Positions 1 to 8,557 of a stretch of 64,000 bases of DNA are shown in pieces. Below the pieces are notes generated by a model, which was not told where the DNA came from, made no database searches, and saw nothing but the letters and a program-made list of their open reading frames with translations. Both the position numbers and the translations under genes were made by a program. Source of the stretch: Methanocalculus sp. MSAO_Arc2 (GTDB lineage: Archaea > Halobacteriota > Methanomicrobia > Methanomicrobiales > Methanocorpusculaceae); assembly GCA_003838065.1 (NCBI GenBank), contig QZAC01000107.1:21113-85112 (forward strand), given 5' to 3'. Every line of letters starts with the position of its first letter. The first letter of the stretch is position 1.

Positions 1-215
1 TCCGCACGCAGGAGAAAATCCCGGAGTGCCTGTTTGTCATCCGGATCGAACGGGGACACGGCACAGATCCCCCATCCCCGGGAGCCAAGTGCACGGATAA
101 CGGCTGTTGAAAAAAACGAGACACCTGCCGATTCAACCTCGTTATTGTCGATGTCAATGGCGGTATGCTCACCCCTGACATGGCGAATGTCCCAGTACCG
201 TAGTCTGTCATCCAT
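1..215 (-). CDS. TldD/PmbA-family metalloprotease-like protein, N-terminal part (cut by window edge)
   Basis: Only the first 71 codons lie in the window. The reading frame starts MDDRLRYWDIRHVRGE and continues with I-D-N-N-E-V-E and a segment ending in SRGWGICAV. This matches the start of TldD/PmbA proteins, which open with a strand carrying Y-x-D-I-R, an 'x-V-E' strand and then 'x-G-R-W-G-F/I'. In bacteria TldD and TldE form a protease that processes peptides; archaeal paralogues are common and mostly uncharacterised. The start codon lies 2 bases after the lonB stop on the same strand, so the two are probably cotranscribed. The zinc-binding HExxxH region would lie outside the window, so activity cannot be judged. 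Confidence 0.75.
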   Translation of the reverse strand, partial: MDDRLRYWDIRHVRGEHTAIDIDNNEVESAGVSFFSTAVIRALGSRGWGICAVSPFDPDDKQALRDFLLRA

Positions 216-217
216 TT

Positions 218-2149
218 TTAAACAAATCCCGGATCGGTCTTCATATGCGCATCAGGGGATATAACGGCCTGTTCTGCGAGCTTCTTCAATTTTTCAAGGA
301 AACCTTCACGATTCGCCGGCACAAGGGCCTGTTCAAGGATCTCCTCGATATGTGATACAGGGATGATCGTGACCTGATCGCGGTACCGATCTTCGATCAG
401 GACATCGGCAGCATTTGACTGCGGTATAAAAACATGCCGTATCCCGGCCTTTGCCGCAGCCTCGATCTTGTAGGTGACACCACCCACCGGGAGGACATCG
501 CCTCTTACCGAGAGGGATCCCGTCATCGCAACGTCCTGCCGGACCGGGATGCCTTCTATAGCAGAGATGACCGCAGTCGCAACTGATACAGAAGCAGAAT
601 CACCCTCGACACCCTGGTAGGTTCCGATGAACTGGATGTGAATATCAATATTCCTGATGTCCTTTCCGGTGAATTTCTTTAATATCGCCGAGACATTCTT
701 GATTGACTCCTGTGCTATCTCCTTTAAAAGACCGGTTGCAATCACGGTACCTGATGCACCCTGGGCCGGGGTAGCCTCAGCAACAATCGGGAGGACAGAT
801 CCTGAGTCTGTTCCCATTACCGCAAGACCATTTACCTTGCCAATTGACGCACCTGAGATGACTGTCAGGTCATAATCCCGGCTCCGCTGGATGTATTCAT
901 CTGAGATCTGGTCTTCAACCGATCGTGCCGTCTCCTTCGCTGCGATGACATGCCGTACGCTCGTCACATCAGATCCTTCGCTGCGGGCGATATCACCGGC
1001 GACACGGACAAGGCCACCAAGATCGCGGAGTTTCAATGTGAGGTGACCTTTCCGGTTTGATCGCCGCCGGGCTTCGCGGATCACCTCCACGATGGCGCTC
1101 CGGTCAAATGCAGGGATTCGACCGTCATTTTTAACTTCCTGGGCGATGAAGCGGATGAATTTTTTTCGATTCATTGGAGTGTCATCTATTGTTTCTTTCA
1201 TGAAGACTTCATAGCCATACCCCCGGATACGGGAACGGAGGGCAGGATGCATCCCCTGCATTGCATCAAGGTTTCCAGCGGCAATCATCACGAACCGGCA
1301 GGGGACCGCTTCAGTCCTGACCATTGCCCCACTTGAACGCTCGCTCTGGCCGGTGATTGGAAACTCACCCTCCTGCAGGGCAGTGAGCAGGTTCTGCTGG
1401 GAATGCGGCGTCAGGGTATTGATTTCATCGATGAAGAGAACCCCTTTATGTGACCTGTGGATGGCACCAGCTTCAACACGGTCATGGGATGGGGTCTCCA
1501 GACCGCCGGACTGAAACGGATCATGCCTGACATCTCCAAGGAGCGCACCTGCATGGGATCCCGTGGCATCGATGAACGGGGCCTTTGCCTCTGGTGAGGT
1601 TGAAACCAGGAGTTTTGGCACCATGACATCCTCGCGTGGCATCAGTGTCCTGAAAGCAAGGAAGATAAATGCGACTGCAATGATACCCATCAGGAGCATC
1701 CCTGATATGAGGGCATACCCGATAATCCCAAAGATGAGCATCAGCATCAGCATATTGCGCATCTGTGCCCGTTTTCGTGCCTCCATCTTATGTGCAGAGA
1801 CAATCTCTTTTCCCCTTCCGGCAGGGACGGTCCGGATGAGGGGATTATTATTATCATCTGAATTTGGGTAGACAAGAATGTCCTGCATCTCTTCTTTTGG
1901 AAGGAGCTCGGCCATTGCCTTTGCAAGCATCGATTTGCCGGTACCGGGTGTTCCGATCATCATTACATGCCGGCGCTGAATTGCGGCTTTCCGTATCACC
2001 TCGACAGCATGCTCCTGACCGATCACCTGGTCGATAAGACCTGGCGGTACCTCGATATCAGCTGTTGTGGCTAGATCGATCTCTTTAAAGAGCTCTTCTT
2101 CATCCAGTATATCGTTCATCGTCTCATCAGTCAGTATTTCTGTACCCAT
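218..2149 (-). CDS. lonB: Archaeal membrane-anchored ATP-dependent Lon protease (LonB)
   Basis: LonB is a AAA+ serine-lysine protease tethered to the inner face of the membrane that degrades misfolded and regulatory proteins. The 643-residue protein has Walker A GTPGTGKS at about 66-73, two hydrophobic membrane segments at about 132-166 inserted in the ATPase domain (the archaeal LonB hallmark), Walker B GVLFIDEIN at about 236-244, and a C-terminal protease domain. The catalytic dyad is Ser518 in EGDSAS and Lys561 in GGVTYK. It lacks the large N-terminal domain of bacterial Lon. Length and order are typical of euryarchaeal LonB. It is transcribed divergently from prs and followed after 2 bases by a TldD-like gene. 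Confidence 0.97.
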   Translation of the reverse strand: MGTEILTDETMNDILDEEELFKEIDLATTADIEVPPGLIDQVIGQEHAVEVIRKAAIQRRHVMMIGTPGTGKSMLAKAMAELLPKEEMQDILVYPNSDDNNNPLIRTVPAGRGKEIVSAHKMEARKRAQMRNMLMLMLIFGIIGYALISGMLLMGIIAVAFIFLAFRTLMPREDVMVPKLLVSTSPEAKAPFIDATGSHAGALLGDVRHDPFQSGGLETPSHDRVEAGAIHRSHKGVLFIDEINTLTPHSQQNLLTALQEGEFPITGQSERSSGAMVRTEAVPCRFVMIAAGNLDAMQGMHPALRSRIRGYGYEVFMKETIDDTPMNRKKFIRFIAQEVKNDGRIPAFDRSAIVEVIREARRRSNRKGHLTLKLRDLGGLVRVAGDIARSEGSDVTSVRHVIAAKETARSVEDQISDEYIQRSRDYDLTVISGASIGKVNGLAVMGTDSGSVLPIVAEATPAQGASGTVIATGLLKEIAQESIKNVSAILKKFTGKDIRNIDIHIQFIGTYQGVEGDSASVSVATAVISAIEGIPVRQDVAMTGSLSVRGDVLPVGGVTYKIEAAAKAGIRHVFIPQSNAADVLIEDRYRDQVTIIPVSHIEEILEQALVPANREGFLEKLKKLAEQAVISPDAHMKTDPGFV

Positions 2150-2177
2150 TCTGAGATATACCTCGCATCAACATTCA

Positions 2178-2235
2178 ATGCTTATATATCAGAGCCCAAT
2201 AGTTTAAGTAGTTTCAGTACAGGGAGATAGAGAGA
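2178..2235. promoter_or_regulatory. Divergent promoter region between lonB and prs
   Basis: The 86-base gap holds a TATA-like element TTATATAT at about 2180-2187, which on the minus strand reads ATATATAA about 32-39 bases before the lonB ATG. On the plus strand GTTTAAGTA at about 2203-2211 sits 25-30 bases before the prs ATG, with a purine-rich GGGAGA ribosome site just upstream of that ATG. The boxes are inferred from spacing only. Confidence 0.5.
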
Positions 2236-3081
2236 ATGAAGGTCATATACACGGAAAGAACGCAGATTCTCGCTTCAAGAATTGCGGGAATTCTTGGTGT
2301 CCCTCTGGGCGAAGTGAAGCGATCACGATTCCCCGACGGTGAGCTGTATCTCAGGGCTCCAGATCTTGATTCCGACATGGTAATTATCTCATCCCTTGTT
2401 GATCCCGAATCCTTCATTGAACTCCTCCTCTTGCTTGATACCTGTCAGGGCAAAAAGATCACACTTGTCATCCCGTATATGGGATATGCACGCCAGGACA
2501 GGCAATTTTCTGAGGGAGAGCCGATAAGCATCCGAGCGATTGCATCAGCTCTTGGCAGAGGAGTTTTTCGTGTCCTGACGGTAAACATCCATGAGCCATC
2601 GGTGCTGAAGTATTTCGGGGTTCCTGCAGAGAACCTAACAATTGCAGGGGCAGTCGGTGAGTATATCGCCGGACAGTCAATTAATCAGCCCATTATCCTG
2701 GCCCCTGATGCAGGAGCCAGGACATTTGCTGAAGATGTCGCTGCTGCCCATGGGTGGGACTGCGACCATCTTGAAAAGACACGGATTTCAGGTGAGGAGG
2801 TTATTATTAAACCAAAGAAAATCGATGTTTTCGGAAGGAATGTCGTCATCGTTGATGATATCATATCCACAGGTGGAACACTTTCAACAGCTGCCATGAT
2901 GCTTGCAGATCAGGGGGCACTTGATATCAGGGCTGCATGTGTTCATGGTATCTTCTCAGGGGGCGGATATGCCCGCCTGATACGGGCCGGGTTTTCAGAA
3001 ATCGCTTCAAGCGATACGATCGAATGTGGCAGTTCGATGATATCCTCAGCGCCAGCGATCGCCGGGGCACTCATGCGATGA
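2236..3081 (+). CDS. prs: Ribose-phosphate pyrophosphokinase
   Basis: Makes PRPP from ribose 5-phosphate and ATP, feeding purine, pyrimidine, histidine and methanopterin synthesis in the cytoplasm. The 281-residue protein has the flexible-loop signature YARQDRQF, the PRPP-binding loop VIVDDIISTGGT and the N-terminal archaeal start MKVIYTERTQ. It is shorter than bacterial enzymes (about 310 residues), as is usual for archaeal class III PRPP synthetases. Its stop overlaps the rtcA start by four bases (ATGA), so the two are translationally coupled. Two other PRPP-related genes lie nearby (gfcR and, further on, purF). Confidence 0.96.
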   Translation: MKVIYTERTQILASRIAGILGVPLGEVKRSRFPDGELYLRAPDLDSDMVIISSLVDPESFIELLLLLDTCQGKKITLVIPYMGYARQDRQFSEGEPISIRAIASALGRGVFRVLTVNIHEPSVLKYFGVPAENLTIAGAVGEYIAGQSINQPIILAPDAGARTFAEDVAAAHGWDCDHLEKTRISGEEVIIKPKKIDVFGRNVVIVDDIISTGGTLSTAAMMLADQGALDIRAACVHGIFSGGGYARLIRAGFSEIASSDTIECGSSMISSAPAIAGALMR

Positions 3082-4037
3082 TCGTTATCGATGGCGGGAT
3101 GCTCGAAGGAGGAGGCCAGATCATCAGGACAGCTGTTGCCGTTTCTACACTCACTGGCGATCCGGTCCACATTATCAATATCCGTAGAAAGCGATCATCG
3201 CCCGGGCTTGCCGCCCAGCACCTTGCAGCAGTTTTTGCCGCAGCAGCGGTTTCGGATGCCCGGATCGTTTCCGGTGAGATTGGTTCAACAGAGATCTCTT
3301 TTTATCCCGGCACCCTCGAGAAAAAGGATATCACGATTGATATTGGAACTGCAGGCAGTATCCCGCTTGTTCTGTCGGCCTGGCTTCCGATTGCACTCAG
3401 GTGTGGTGGCAGTATCACCGTGACTGGAGGAACCGAGGTGAAAGCAGCACCGACAATCGACTATTTCAAGGACGTGTTTCTCCAATACCTGACTGCGCAT
3501 GGTGCACGTGTCACCCTCTCCATCGAGGCAAGAGGGTATTTTCCAGCAGGCGGGGGTAAGGTCCGCGTCATTGCCATGCCCTCAGAACTAATGCCGCCTG
3601 GCTCTGCTCAATCCACGGGATCAGGAATTATATCAGCAAGTTGTGGGCTTCCCGACCATGTAGCAGAGAGGCAGGCGAAATCCGCGGCTGCGATTGCAGG
3701 TGATCTGCCAGTACGGATTGATCGGCAGAAGGGACCGGGTATCGGATCGTCCTGCACAGTCTATTCAGGCAGCCACGGGGGATCTGCCCTCGGGAGGCGT
3801 GGTCTACCTGCAGAGGATGTGGGCAGAATGGCAGCCGTGGCCTTTCTCTCCAATCAGGGTGGTGATGTCGATTTCCATCTCTTCGATCAACTGCTGCTGT
3901 ATCTTGCAATGAACACTGGTTGTATTACGACATCCCGTCTCACCCTGCATGCACGAACAGTTATCCGGCTCCTTGAGCATTTTGGGTATCATATCTCAAT
4001 TGTTGAGAAAAGTGGTTTTGTGGAGGCTTATCTATGA
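3078..4037 (+). CDS. rtcA: RNA 3'-terminal phosphate cyclase
   Basis: Converts RNA 3'-phosphates into 2',3'-cyclic phosphates by adenylylation; it acts in RNA repair and maturation. The start chosen is the ATG at 3078 inside the prs stop (ATGA); an upstream in-frame extension exists but lies within prs. The 319-residue protein begins MIVIDGGMLEGGGQIIRTA, the conserved first strand of the family, contains GTAGSIPLVL and a GYFPAGGGKV segment typical of the RTC fold, and carries the expected nucleotidylated histidine near residue 291 in LHARTVIRLLEHF. It overlaps the nob1-like gene by four bases. Confidence 0.95.
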   Translation: MIVIDGGMLEGGGQIIRTAVAVSTLTGDPVHIINIRRKRSSPGLAAQHLAAVFAAAAVSDARIVSGEIGSTEISFYPGTLEKKDITIDIGTAGSIPLVLSAWLPIALRCGGSITVTGGTEVKAAPTIDYFKDVFLQYLTAHGARVTLSIEARGYFPAGGGKVRVIAMPSELMPPGSAQSTGSGIISASCGLPDHVAERQAKSAAAIAGDLPVRIDRQKGPGIGSSCTVYSGSHGGSALGRRGLPAEDVGRMAAVAFLSNQGGDVDFHLFDQLLLYLAMNTGCITTSRLTLHARTVIRLLEHFGYHISIVEKSGFVEAYL

Positions 4038-4492
4038 AGATCGTCTGTGATGCGTCATTTTTTTTTGGTTCATTCCCTGTTGAAGGCCATCTCTGGACGA
4101 CTCCGCAGGTCGTAGCTGAACTCCGTGACCTTGCATCAAAATCCCGTTTCGATGCCCTGAGAGAAGAGGGGCTTGTTATTTCAGAGCCGACCCAATCATC
4201 CTGTATCAGAGTGCGTGAGGCGGCTCTGTCAAGTGGGGATCATGGGGTTCTTTCAGAGGCGGATATCAGCATTCTGGCGCTTGCATCCGAGATTTCGGGG
4301 GAGATTGTTACCGATGATTTTGCCATCCAGAATGTAGCTGCGGCCCTTGGGATCACAATCCGTCCCATCATCCAGAGGCGTGCAAAAAAGCGTATTTGGA
4401 AACTGGTCTGCACCGGGTGCGGCCGTGTCGTACAGGAAGAATATGCTGACTGCCCGGTTTGTGGGTCACTGCTGAGCCGAAGGAATAAATAG
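4034..4492 (+). CDS. nob1: rRNA maturation endonuclease Nob1 (PIN domain plus zinc ribbon)
   Basis: Nob1 cleaves the 3' end of pre-16S rRNA during small-subunit maturation. The 152-residue protein has an N-terminal PIN domain (first acidic residue Asp6 in MKIVCDAS, a second acidic cluster in EADISILALA and EIVTDDFAIQN) and a C-terminal zinc ribbon with CTGCGRV and CPVCGS. This PIN-ribbon order and length are typical of archaeal Nob1. ATGA overlap with rtcA places it in a prs-rtcA-nob1 operon concerned with nucleotide supply and RNA processing. Confidence 0.93.
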   Translation: MKIVCDASFFFGSFPVEGHLWTTPQVVAELRDLASKSRFDALREEGLVISEPTQSSCIRVREAALSSGDHGVLSEADISILALASEISGEIVTDDFAIQNVAAALGITIRPIIQRRAKKRIWKLVCTGCGRVVQEEYADCPVCGSLLSRRNK

Positions 4493-4504
4493 ATAGGTAT
4501 CTAT
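4489..4504. promoter_or_regulatory. Palindrome upstream of gfcR, candidate autoregulatory operator
   Basis: ATAGATA-GG-TATCTAT is a perfect 7+7 inverted repeat with a two-base centre. It begins at the nob1 stop and ends 9 bases before the gfcR ATG. A TATA-like AATAAATA overlaps its left edge (about 4484-4491), so a bound protein would block transcription initiation of a nearly leaderless gfcR mRNA. The link to GfcR is inferred from position. Confidence 0.45.
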
Positions 4505-4513
4505 CGTACTTCT

Positions 4514-5122
4514 ATGTCAACGCTCGCGGATCTGAAAGAGCGGGCACGCTCACTTCTTGAAGAAGGGCATAGCCCTGGACAGATCGCCGACGAACTCTCT
4601 CTCTCGACAGAGACCGTCACCTGGCTTCTGACTCACCCAAAGGGGGATTCCACTGCCGCCCCACGGGATGTGCATATTGACTGGACTGCCATCAGCTGCG
4701 ATTGCGCTCTCCTTGAATCTGCAGCGTCAATGATGATTGATCGCTACATTCCTCCTGCTGATCGGTCAGAGCCGCTGGATGCTGAGGTGGTCCTTGGCAT
4801 CGCAATCTCGGGCGTGCCGCTTGCTACAATAATCGGTGCCCGGGAAGGGTGCCAGCTCGCGGTATACCATCCGGCAAAGCATGCGGTTTCGGAAACGCCG
4901 ATAGGATCCATATCCGGAAACTTCGCCCGGGTAAAGGGGAAACGGTGTATTATCGTTGATGATGTCATCACATCCGGAAAGACGCTCCACGAGGTGATTG
5001 CATATCTCCGGAGGCATGGCGGTATCCCGGTTGCCATCTGGGTACTCTTTGACAAGCGCGGCATCAGCGAGGTGGACGGTGTCCCTGTCTACTCACTCTT
5101 CAGAATCTCCAGAATCGACTGA
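4514..5122 (+). CDS. gfcR: GfcR-type transcriptional regulator (HTH plus orotate phosphoribosyltransferase-like domain)
   Basis: The 202-residue protein has an N-terminal helix-turn-helix (residues about 8-40, with [18 protein letters not shown]) followed by a type I phosphoribosyltransferase fold with the PRPP loop [16 protein letters not shown] near residues 150-165. This architecture is that of archaeal PyrE-like regulators; the characterised member GfcR controls sugar catabolism genes in haloarchaea. In a methanogen the target is unknown, but central carbon or nucleotide metabolism is plausible given prs upstream. It has its own candidate promoter and palindrome. Enzymatic OPRT activity is unlikely because these proteins act as sensors. 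Confidence 0.88.
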   Translation: MSTLADLKERARSLLEEGHSPGQIADELSLSTETVTWLLTHPKGDSTAAPRDVHIDWTAISCDCALLESAASMMIDRYIPPADRSEPLDAEVVLGIAISGVPLATIIGAREGCQLAVYHPAKHAVSETPIGSISGNFARVKGKRCIIVDDVITSGKTLHEVIAYLRRHGGIPVAIWVLFDKRGISEVDGVPVYSLFRISRID

Positions 5123-5142
5123 GTCGTCACCCGTATGAGGTA

Positions 5143-5152
5143 ATTATATATA
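5143..5152 (+). promoter_or_regulatory. TATA box of the thermosome gene
   Basis: The A/T run ATTATATATA lies about 40 bases before the GTG start of the thermosome gene. Initiation about 25 bases downstream would give a short leader that includes the strong ribosome site AGGAAGGAGG at about 5175-5184. Confidence 0.6.
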
Positions 5153-5192
5153 GAAGTTCAATTCCATTTTTAACAGGAAGGAGGATTACAGA

Positions 5193-6788
5193 GTGGCACA
5201 GCGTAATCAGGTAACCGGACAGCCGGTGTATATTTTACGGGAAAACGTTGAGCAAACCCGTGGATACGAGGCACAGCGATCAAACATCCTTGCGGCAAAG
5301 GCAATATCAGAAGCAGTCAGGACAACACTTGGCCCAAGGGGTATGGATAAGATGCTCGTTGCCGGAGATGACATCACGCTTACAAACGATGGGGCAACGA
5401 TTCTAAGCGAACTCTCGGTCCAGCATCCCGGTGCAAAGATGGTGGTTGAGGTTGCAACCGCACAGGATGATGAGTGCGGTGACGGCACCACAACCGCAGC
5501 CATCATGGTCGGATCATTTATGGAACAGGCTGAGCGGATGCTCAGGATGGGTATTCACCCAACCAATATCTCAAAAGGCTATACCCTTGGGATGAGAAAA
5601 GCCCTGGAAATCCTCTCAGACCTTGCTATCTCGGTCAGCCCGGATGACAAGGAGAGCTTACAAAAGATCGCCACAACGGCAATGATTGGAAAAACCATTG
5701 AGGCGATCAGGGACAAAGCTGCAGAGATCGCCGTTGATGCTGTCGCTACCGTTGCCAACAGGACCGGTGGTCAGATCATTATCGATGAAGACGACATCCT
5801 TGTCAAGACACAGAAAGGGGATTCGATGGACGATATCGAGCTGGTTCATGGTGTCATCATCGGCAAATCCCGTGTCGACGAACAGATGCCGAAGCTCATC
5901 AAGGGCGCGAAAGTTGCATTGATCGGAACACCGCTTGAGATCACAAAAACCCAGACAAAGGCAAAGATCAGGATCTCCAGTTCTGAACAGGTCTCGGCAT
6001 TTGGTGAAGCAGAGCGGGAGCAGCTGAAGAAGCTTGCCGACCAGATCATTGCATCAGGTGCAAACGTGGTCCTCTGCCAGAAAGGGATCACCGATGCCGT
6101 GCAGTTCTACCTTGCAAAAGCAGGCATATATGCACTTGAAGATGTCCCGGAGAAGGAGATGAAATATGCAGCAAAAGCACTCTGCGGCGAGATCGTCAAC
6201 AAGCCCGAAGATCTGACAACCGAGACCCTAGGTACTGCAGACCAGGTGGAGCAGATCGCTGGCGAGGATCTGACGAAGATATCCGGCTGCGAGAATGCAA
6301 AAGCAGTCACAATCCTGATCCGGGGCTCAACCCAGTATCTGGTTGATGAACTCGAACGTGCCATCAACGATGCAAAGCGGGTTATCCAGGATGCAATGGA
6401 AGACGGAACCTATACCATCGGCGGAGCTGCGGTAGAGACTGAGATGATTGTCCGGATCCGCGACTATGCAGCAACCGTCGGGGGACGGGAGCAGATTGCA
6501 GTCGAAGCATTTGCAAGTGCGTTTGAGATCATTCCAGTCACCCTGGCAGAGAACTCCGGGTTCAACCCGATCGACAAGCTTGTAGAGCTGAAGAGGGCAC
6601 ATGCCGACGGGCAGAAGCATGCCGGCCTGAATGTCTTCACCGGTAAGATTGTTGATATGGAAAAAGAAGGCGTCTATGAGCCGATGCGTGTGAAACGCCA
6701 GGCAATCCAGAGTGCCTCAGAGATCGCGTCTCTCCTGGTCCGGGTCGACGACATGATGGTCACCCAGTCCCATTCGCGCGGGATGTAG
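5193..6788 (+). CDS. thsA: Thermosome subunit (group II chaperonin)
   Basis: ATP-driven double-ring chaperonin that folds cytosolic proteins. The 531-residue protein carries the group II signatures [36 protein letters not shown] and, near the C terminus, GGAAVETEM. The start is a GTG preceded by AGGAAGGAGG at good spacing. The C terminus stops at SRGM without the usual Gly/Met-rich tail, so it is slightly short for the family. It is a single transcription unit with its own TATA box and a T-rich end, as expected for a highly expressed stress gene. Confidence 0.97.
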   Translation: MAQRNQVTGQPVYILRENVEQTRGYEAQRSNILAAKAISEAVRTTLGPRGMDKMLVAGDDITLTNDGATILSELSVQHPGAKMVVEVATAQDDECGDGTTTAAIMVGSFMEQAERMLRMGIHPTNISKGYTLGMRKALEILSDLAISVSPDDKESLQKIATTAMIGKTIEAIRDKAAEIAVDAVATVANRTGGQIIIDEDDILVKTQKGDSMDDIELVHGVIIGKSRVDEQMPKLIKGAKVALIGTPLEITKTQTKAKIRISSSEQVSAFGEAEREQLKKLADQIIASGANVVLCQKGITDAVQFYLAKAGIYALEDVPEKEMKYAAKALCGEIVNKPEDLTTETLGTADQVEQIAGEDLTKISGCENAKAVTILIRGSTQYLVDELERAINDAKRVIQDAMEDGTYTIGGAAVETEMIVRIRDYAATVGGREQIAVEAFASAFEIIPVTLAENSGFNPIDKLVELKRAHADGQKHAGLNVFTGKIVDMEKEGVYEPMRVKRQAIQSASEIASLLVRVDDMMVTQSHSRGM

Positions 6789-6796
6789 GGTTCATA

Positions 6797-6820
6797 TTTC
6801 TTTTTCCCCTTTTTTTCAAC
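6797..6820 (+). terminator. T-rich terminator after the thermosome gene
   Basis: Two T/C tracts (TTTCTTTTTCCCC followed by seven T) directly follow the thermosome stop. Such poly-T runs are the normal archaeal termination signal; the next gene is convergent. Confidence 0.6.
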
Positions 6821-6892
6821 CGTTCTATTATTCGAGTGCCGGGTTGTATTCACCAATTGCGCACGTAATGACGCTCTATTACCTGTTGGACT

Positions 6893-7576
6893 TCATCGGG
6901 AAGTCGATGTATTATCTGTCGGAGTGGAGAGGAGATATGCATGGAGTGTATAAAGATCTGCGACGACCGCTTCGACTCCGGGACAGCCTGAGAACCGGTC
7001 GATATCACCGGTTGCGACCCGCGCGATGAACCGGACCCCTGTTTCAACTGCTGCCTGCAGATCCTGTGGTGCATCGCCGACGAAGAGGGCTTCTCCAGGC
7101 GAGATGCCGTTCTCTCCAAGAATATTTCGGATACAGTCGGCTTTTGGCCTTGGAGATCCATAGATCCCGGCAAAATAATCTGCCAGCCCGCGTTTCTCTG
7201 CTATCATCAACATCTCCTCCTCAGGGGTTGCAGAGACGATATAGAGCGGGAGCAGCCGAGACCAGGCGATGAGGAGCTCTGTTGCACCCGGCACAAGCGG
7301 GATGGTATACATCTTTTCGCGGACAAGGCCTGCATACCGGTCGCCCAGACGCTGCTCCTGCTCGCCGGTCAGTTTCTGGCAGAGGATCTCCCTGTAGATA
7401 TAGCGGAACTTGGCATACCGGCTCATCCCGCCGTTATCAAGGTGGTACTGTACGATCTCGTCCTGGTATTCTGGCACAAACGAGAAGGTCTCGCGGAATG
7501 CCTCTGCCTTCATGGCGATGGACTCGGCGATGACACCGTCGAAGTCGAAGATGATCAGGCGGAGTGGGGGCTGCAT
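6893..7576 (-). CDS. HAD-superfamily hydrolase (phosphoglycolate phosphatase-like)
   Basis: The 227-residue protein has the four HAD motifs in order: motif I DFDGVI with the nucleophilic Asp near residue 10, motif II SATPEEEM, the motif III lysine in RPKADCI and motif IV FVGDAPQD. A helical cap domain lies between motifs I and II (residues about 15-80), as in the beta-phosphoglucomutase/phosphoglycolate phosphatase group. Substrate cannot be predicted. It is convergent with the thermosome gene and stands alone; the region upstream of it is degraded mobile-element sequence. Confidence 0.85.
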   Translation of the reverse strand: MQPPLRLIIFDFDGVIAESIAMKAEAFRETFSFVPEYQDEIVQYHLDNGGMSRYAKFRYIYREILCQKLTGEQEQRLGDRYAGLVREKMYTIPLVPGATELLIAWSRLLPLYIVSATPEEEMLMIAEKRGLADYFAGIYGSPRPKADCIRNILGENGISPGEALFVGDAPQDLQAAVETGVRFIARVATGDIDRFSGCPGVEAVVADLYTLHAYLLSTPTDNTSTSR

Positions 7577-7713
7577 GTATGTGTCTCTGTCATTGGGAGC
7601 TCTTAGCAGTGACTGATCAGAATCCTGTAGTTATTATGTATCCGATGGGAACCTGCAGGAGCAACATGGGTGCGTGAAATATCCCTGGATTTGAGTTATC
7701 TCTTCAAGAGTGA

Positions 7714-7999
7714 AAAGAGTACAACAGGTCGGAGTACAATTTCCAAAACACGATTCTTCCCGACCCCGAATTCCCGACACTCATGCGAAACCGTGGAGAG
7801 TGTGAATGGGTGCATGGCCGGGTCAAGGTATCAGTTACCTTTCACCTCAAAGGAATTCGGCATGAAAGCCGAAAACTCTATGCCTCTCAACTTTGTTGCA
7901 TATCACATTCTCCTCCTGACCGGGCTTGCGTGCCGGGGTGGAGAACCCGACGCCGCTTTTTGCGCTGGTCTGAGCACTGATTTTCGCATTCAGAGGTAA
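7714..7999 (+). pseudogene. Decayed C-terminal end of a transposase (two frames)
   Basis: No intact gene fills 7577-8286. From 7714 one frame reads ILPDPEFPTLMRNRGECEW then VHGRVKVSVTFHLKGIRHE, a basic, strand-rich stretch like the end of DDE transposases. Around 7885 the sensible sequence moves to another frame, NFVAYHILLLTGLACRGG, and runs to a stop at 7999. Both frames lack an upstream half. I read this as the tail of an insertion-sequence transposase with a frameshift and loss of its N-terminal part. The IS family was not identified. The rest of the gap holds only the hairpin below and the tRNA promoter. Confidence 0.4.
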
Positions 8000-8005
8000 A
8001 AAACA

Positions 8006-8023
8006 CTCCCTGTTGATAGGGAG
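8006..8023. repeat. Short hairpin downstream of the transposase remnant
   Basis: CTCCCT-GTTGAT-AGGGAG is a perfect 6-bp inverted repeat 6 bases after the stop of the remnant. It may be a terminator or part of the element end. Confidence 0.35.
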
Positions 8024-8258
8024 CAAGGAGAGTGGTAGCTTTGTCTGTTCATTAAGTTTTAGCGTCTTCCAGAAGCGAAAACAAATCTTTTGTCTGTACA
8101 ATGAAAAGAAGCCGAGCAGCTGGGTGATACATTCAGTGCTCGATTTTGGAGATGTAATGGAACAAACGATCCGGATTTTCATCCCAGCAAACCAGGAGGG
8201 GTTTTGTTTTGATGGCCTCCAATCGTCCTGACCCGGCCCTTCAGAAGCCTTAATACCG

Positions 8259-8266
8259 CTTAAATG
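8259..8266 (+). promoter_or_regulatory. Probable TATA box of tRNA-Ser
   Basis: CTTAAATG-type A/T element (CTTAAAT) about 22-28 bases before the mature tRNA 5' end; the surrounding sequence is GC-richer. Confidence 0.4.
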
Positions 8267-8286
8267 AAATCTCTATCCCAACATAG

Positions 8287-8370
8287 GCCGAGGTAGTCTA
8301 GTCCGGGAAGGCGGTGGCCTCGAAAGCCACTGGTGTTTGCACCTCGGGAGTTCAAATCTCCCCCTCGGCG
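8287..8370 (+). tRNA. tRNA-Ser (anticodon CGA)
   Basis: An 84-base cloverleaf. The acceptor stem GCCGAGG pairs with CCTCGGC, followed by the G discriminator expected for serine tRNAs. The anticodon stem GTGGC/GCCAC encloses loop CTCGAAA, giving anticodon CGA. The variable arm is long (TGGTGTTTGCACCTC region), a class II feature of serine tRNA. The T loop reads TTCAAAT. No intron is seen and CCA is not encoded. It decodes UCG. Confidence 0.95.
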
Positions 8371-8505
8371 TTCTGGCCTGTTTTTACATATGTTGATATA
8401 CACAATTGATCTGCAGCAGAAACGCTGGTGCCTGCGTGTGCCAGGCGGATAGACTGGTCACGATTCAAACGCATGATGCCTGCGACCTCAGGCGTGGGTG
8501 GTTGA

Positions 8506-8536
8506 TATTGCATTTACCCCATGGGTAGATGCAATA
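8506..8536. repeat. Strong 14-bp hairpin at the 3' end of the Cache lipoprotein gene
   Basis: TATTGCATTTACCC and GGGTAGATGCAATA form a 14-bp stem with one G-U wobble around a three-base CAT loop. It lies 22 bases beyond the stop of the leftward gene at 8558, so it may stabilise or end that transcript. No second copy was noticed in the window. Confidence 0.6.
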
Positions 8537-8557
8537 ATATGGAGATCCGGAGATGCG

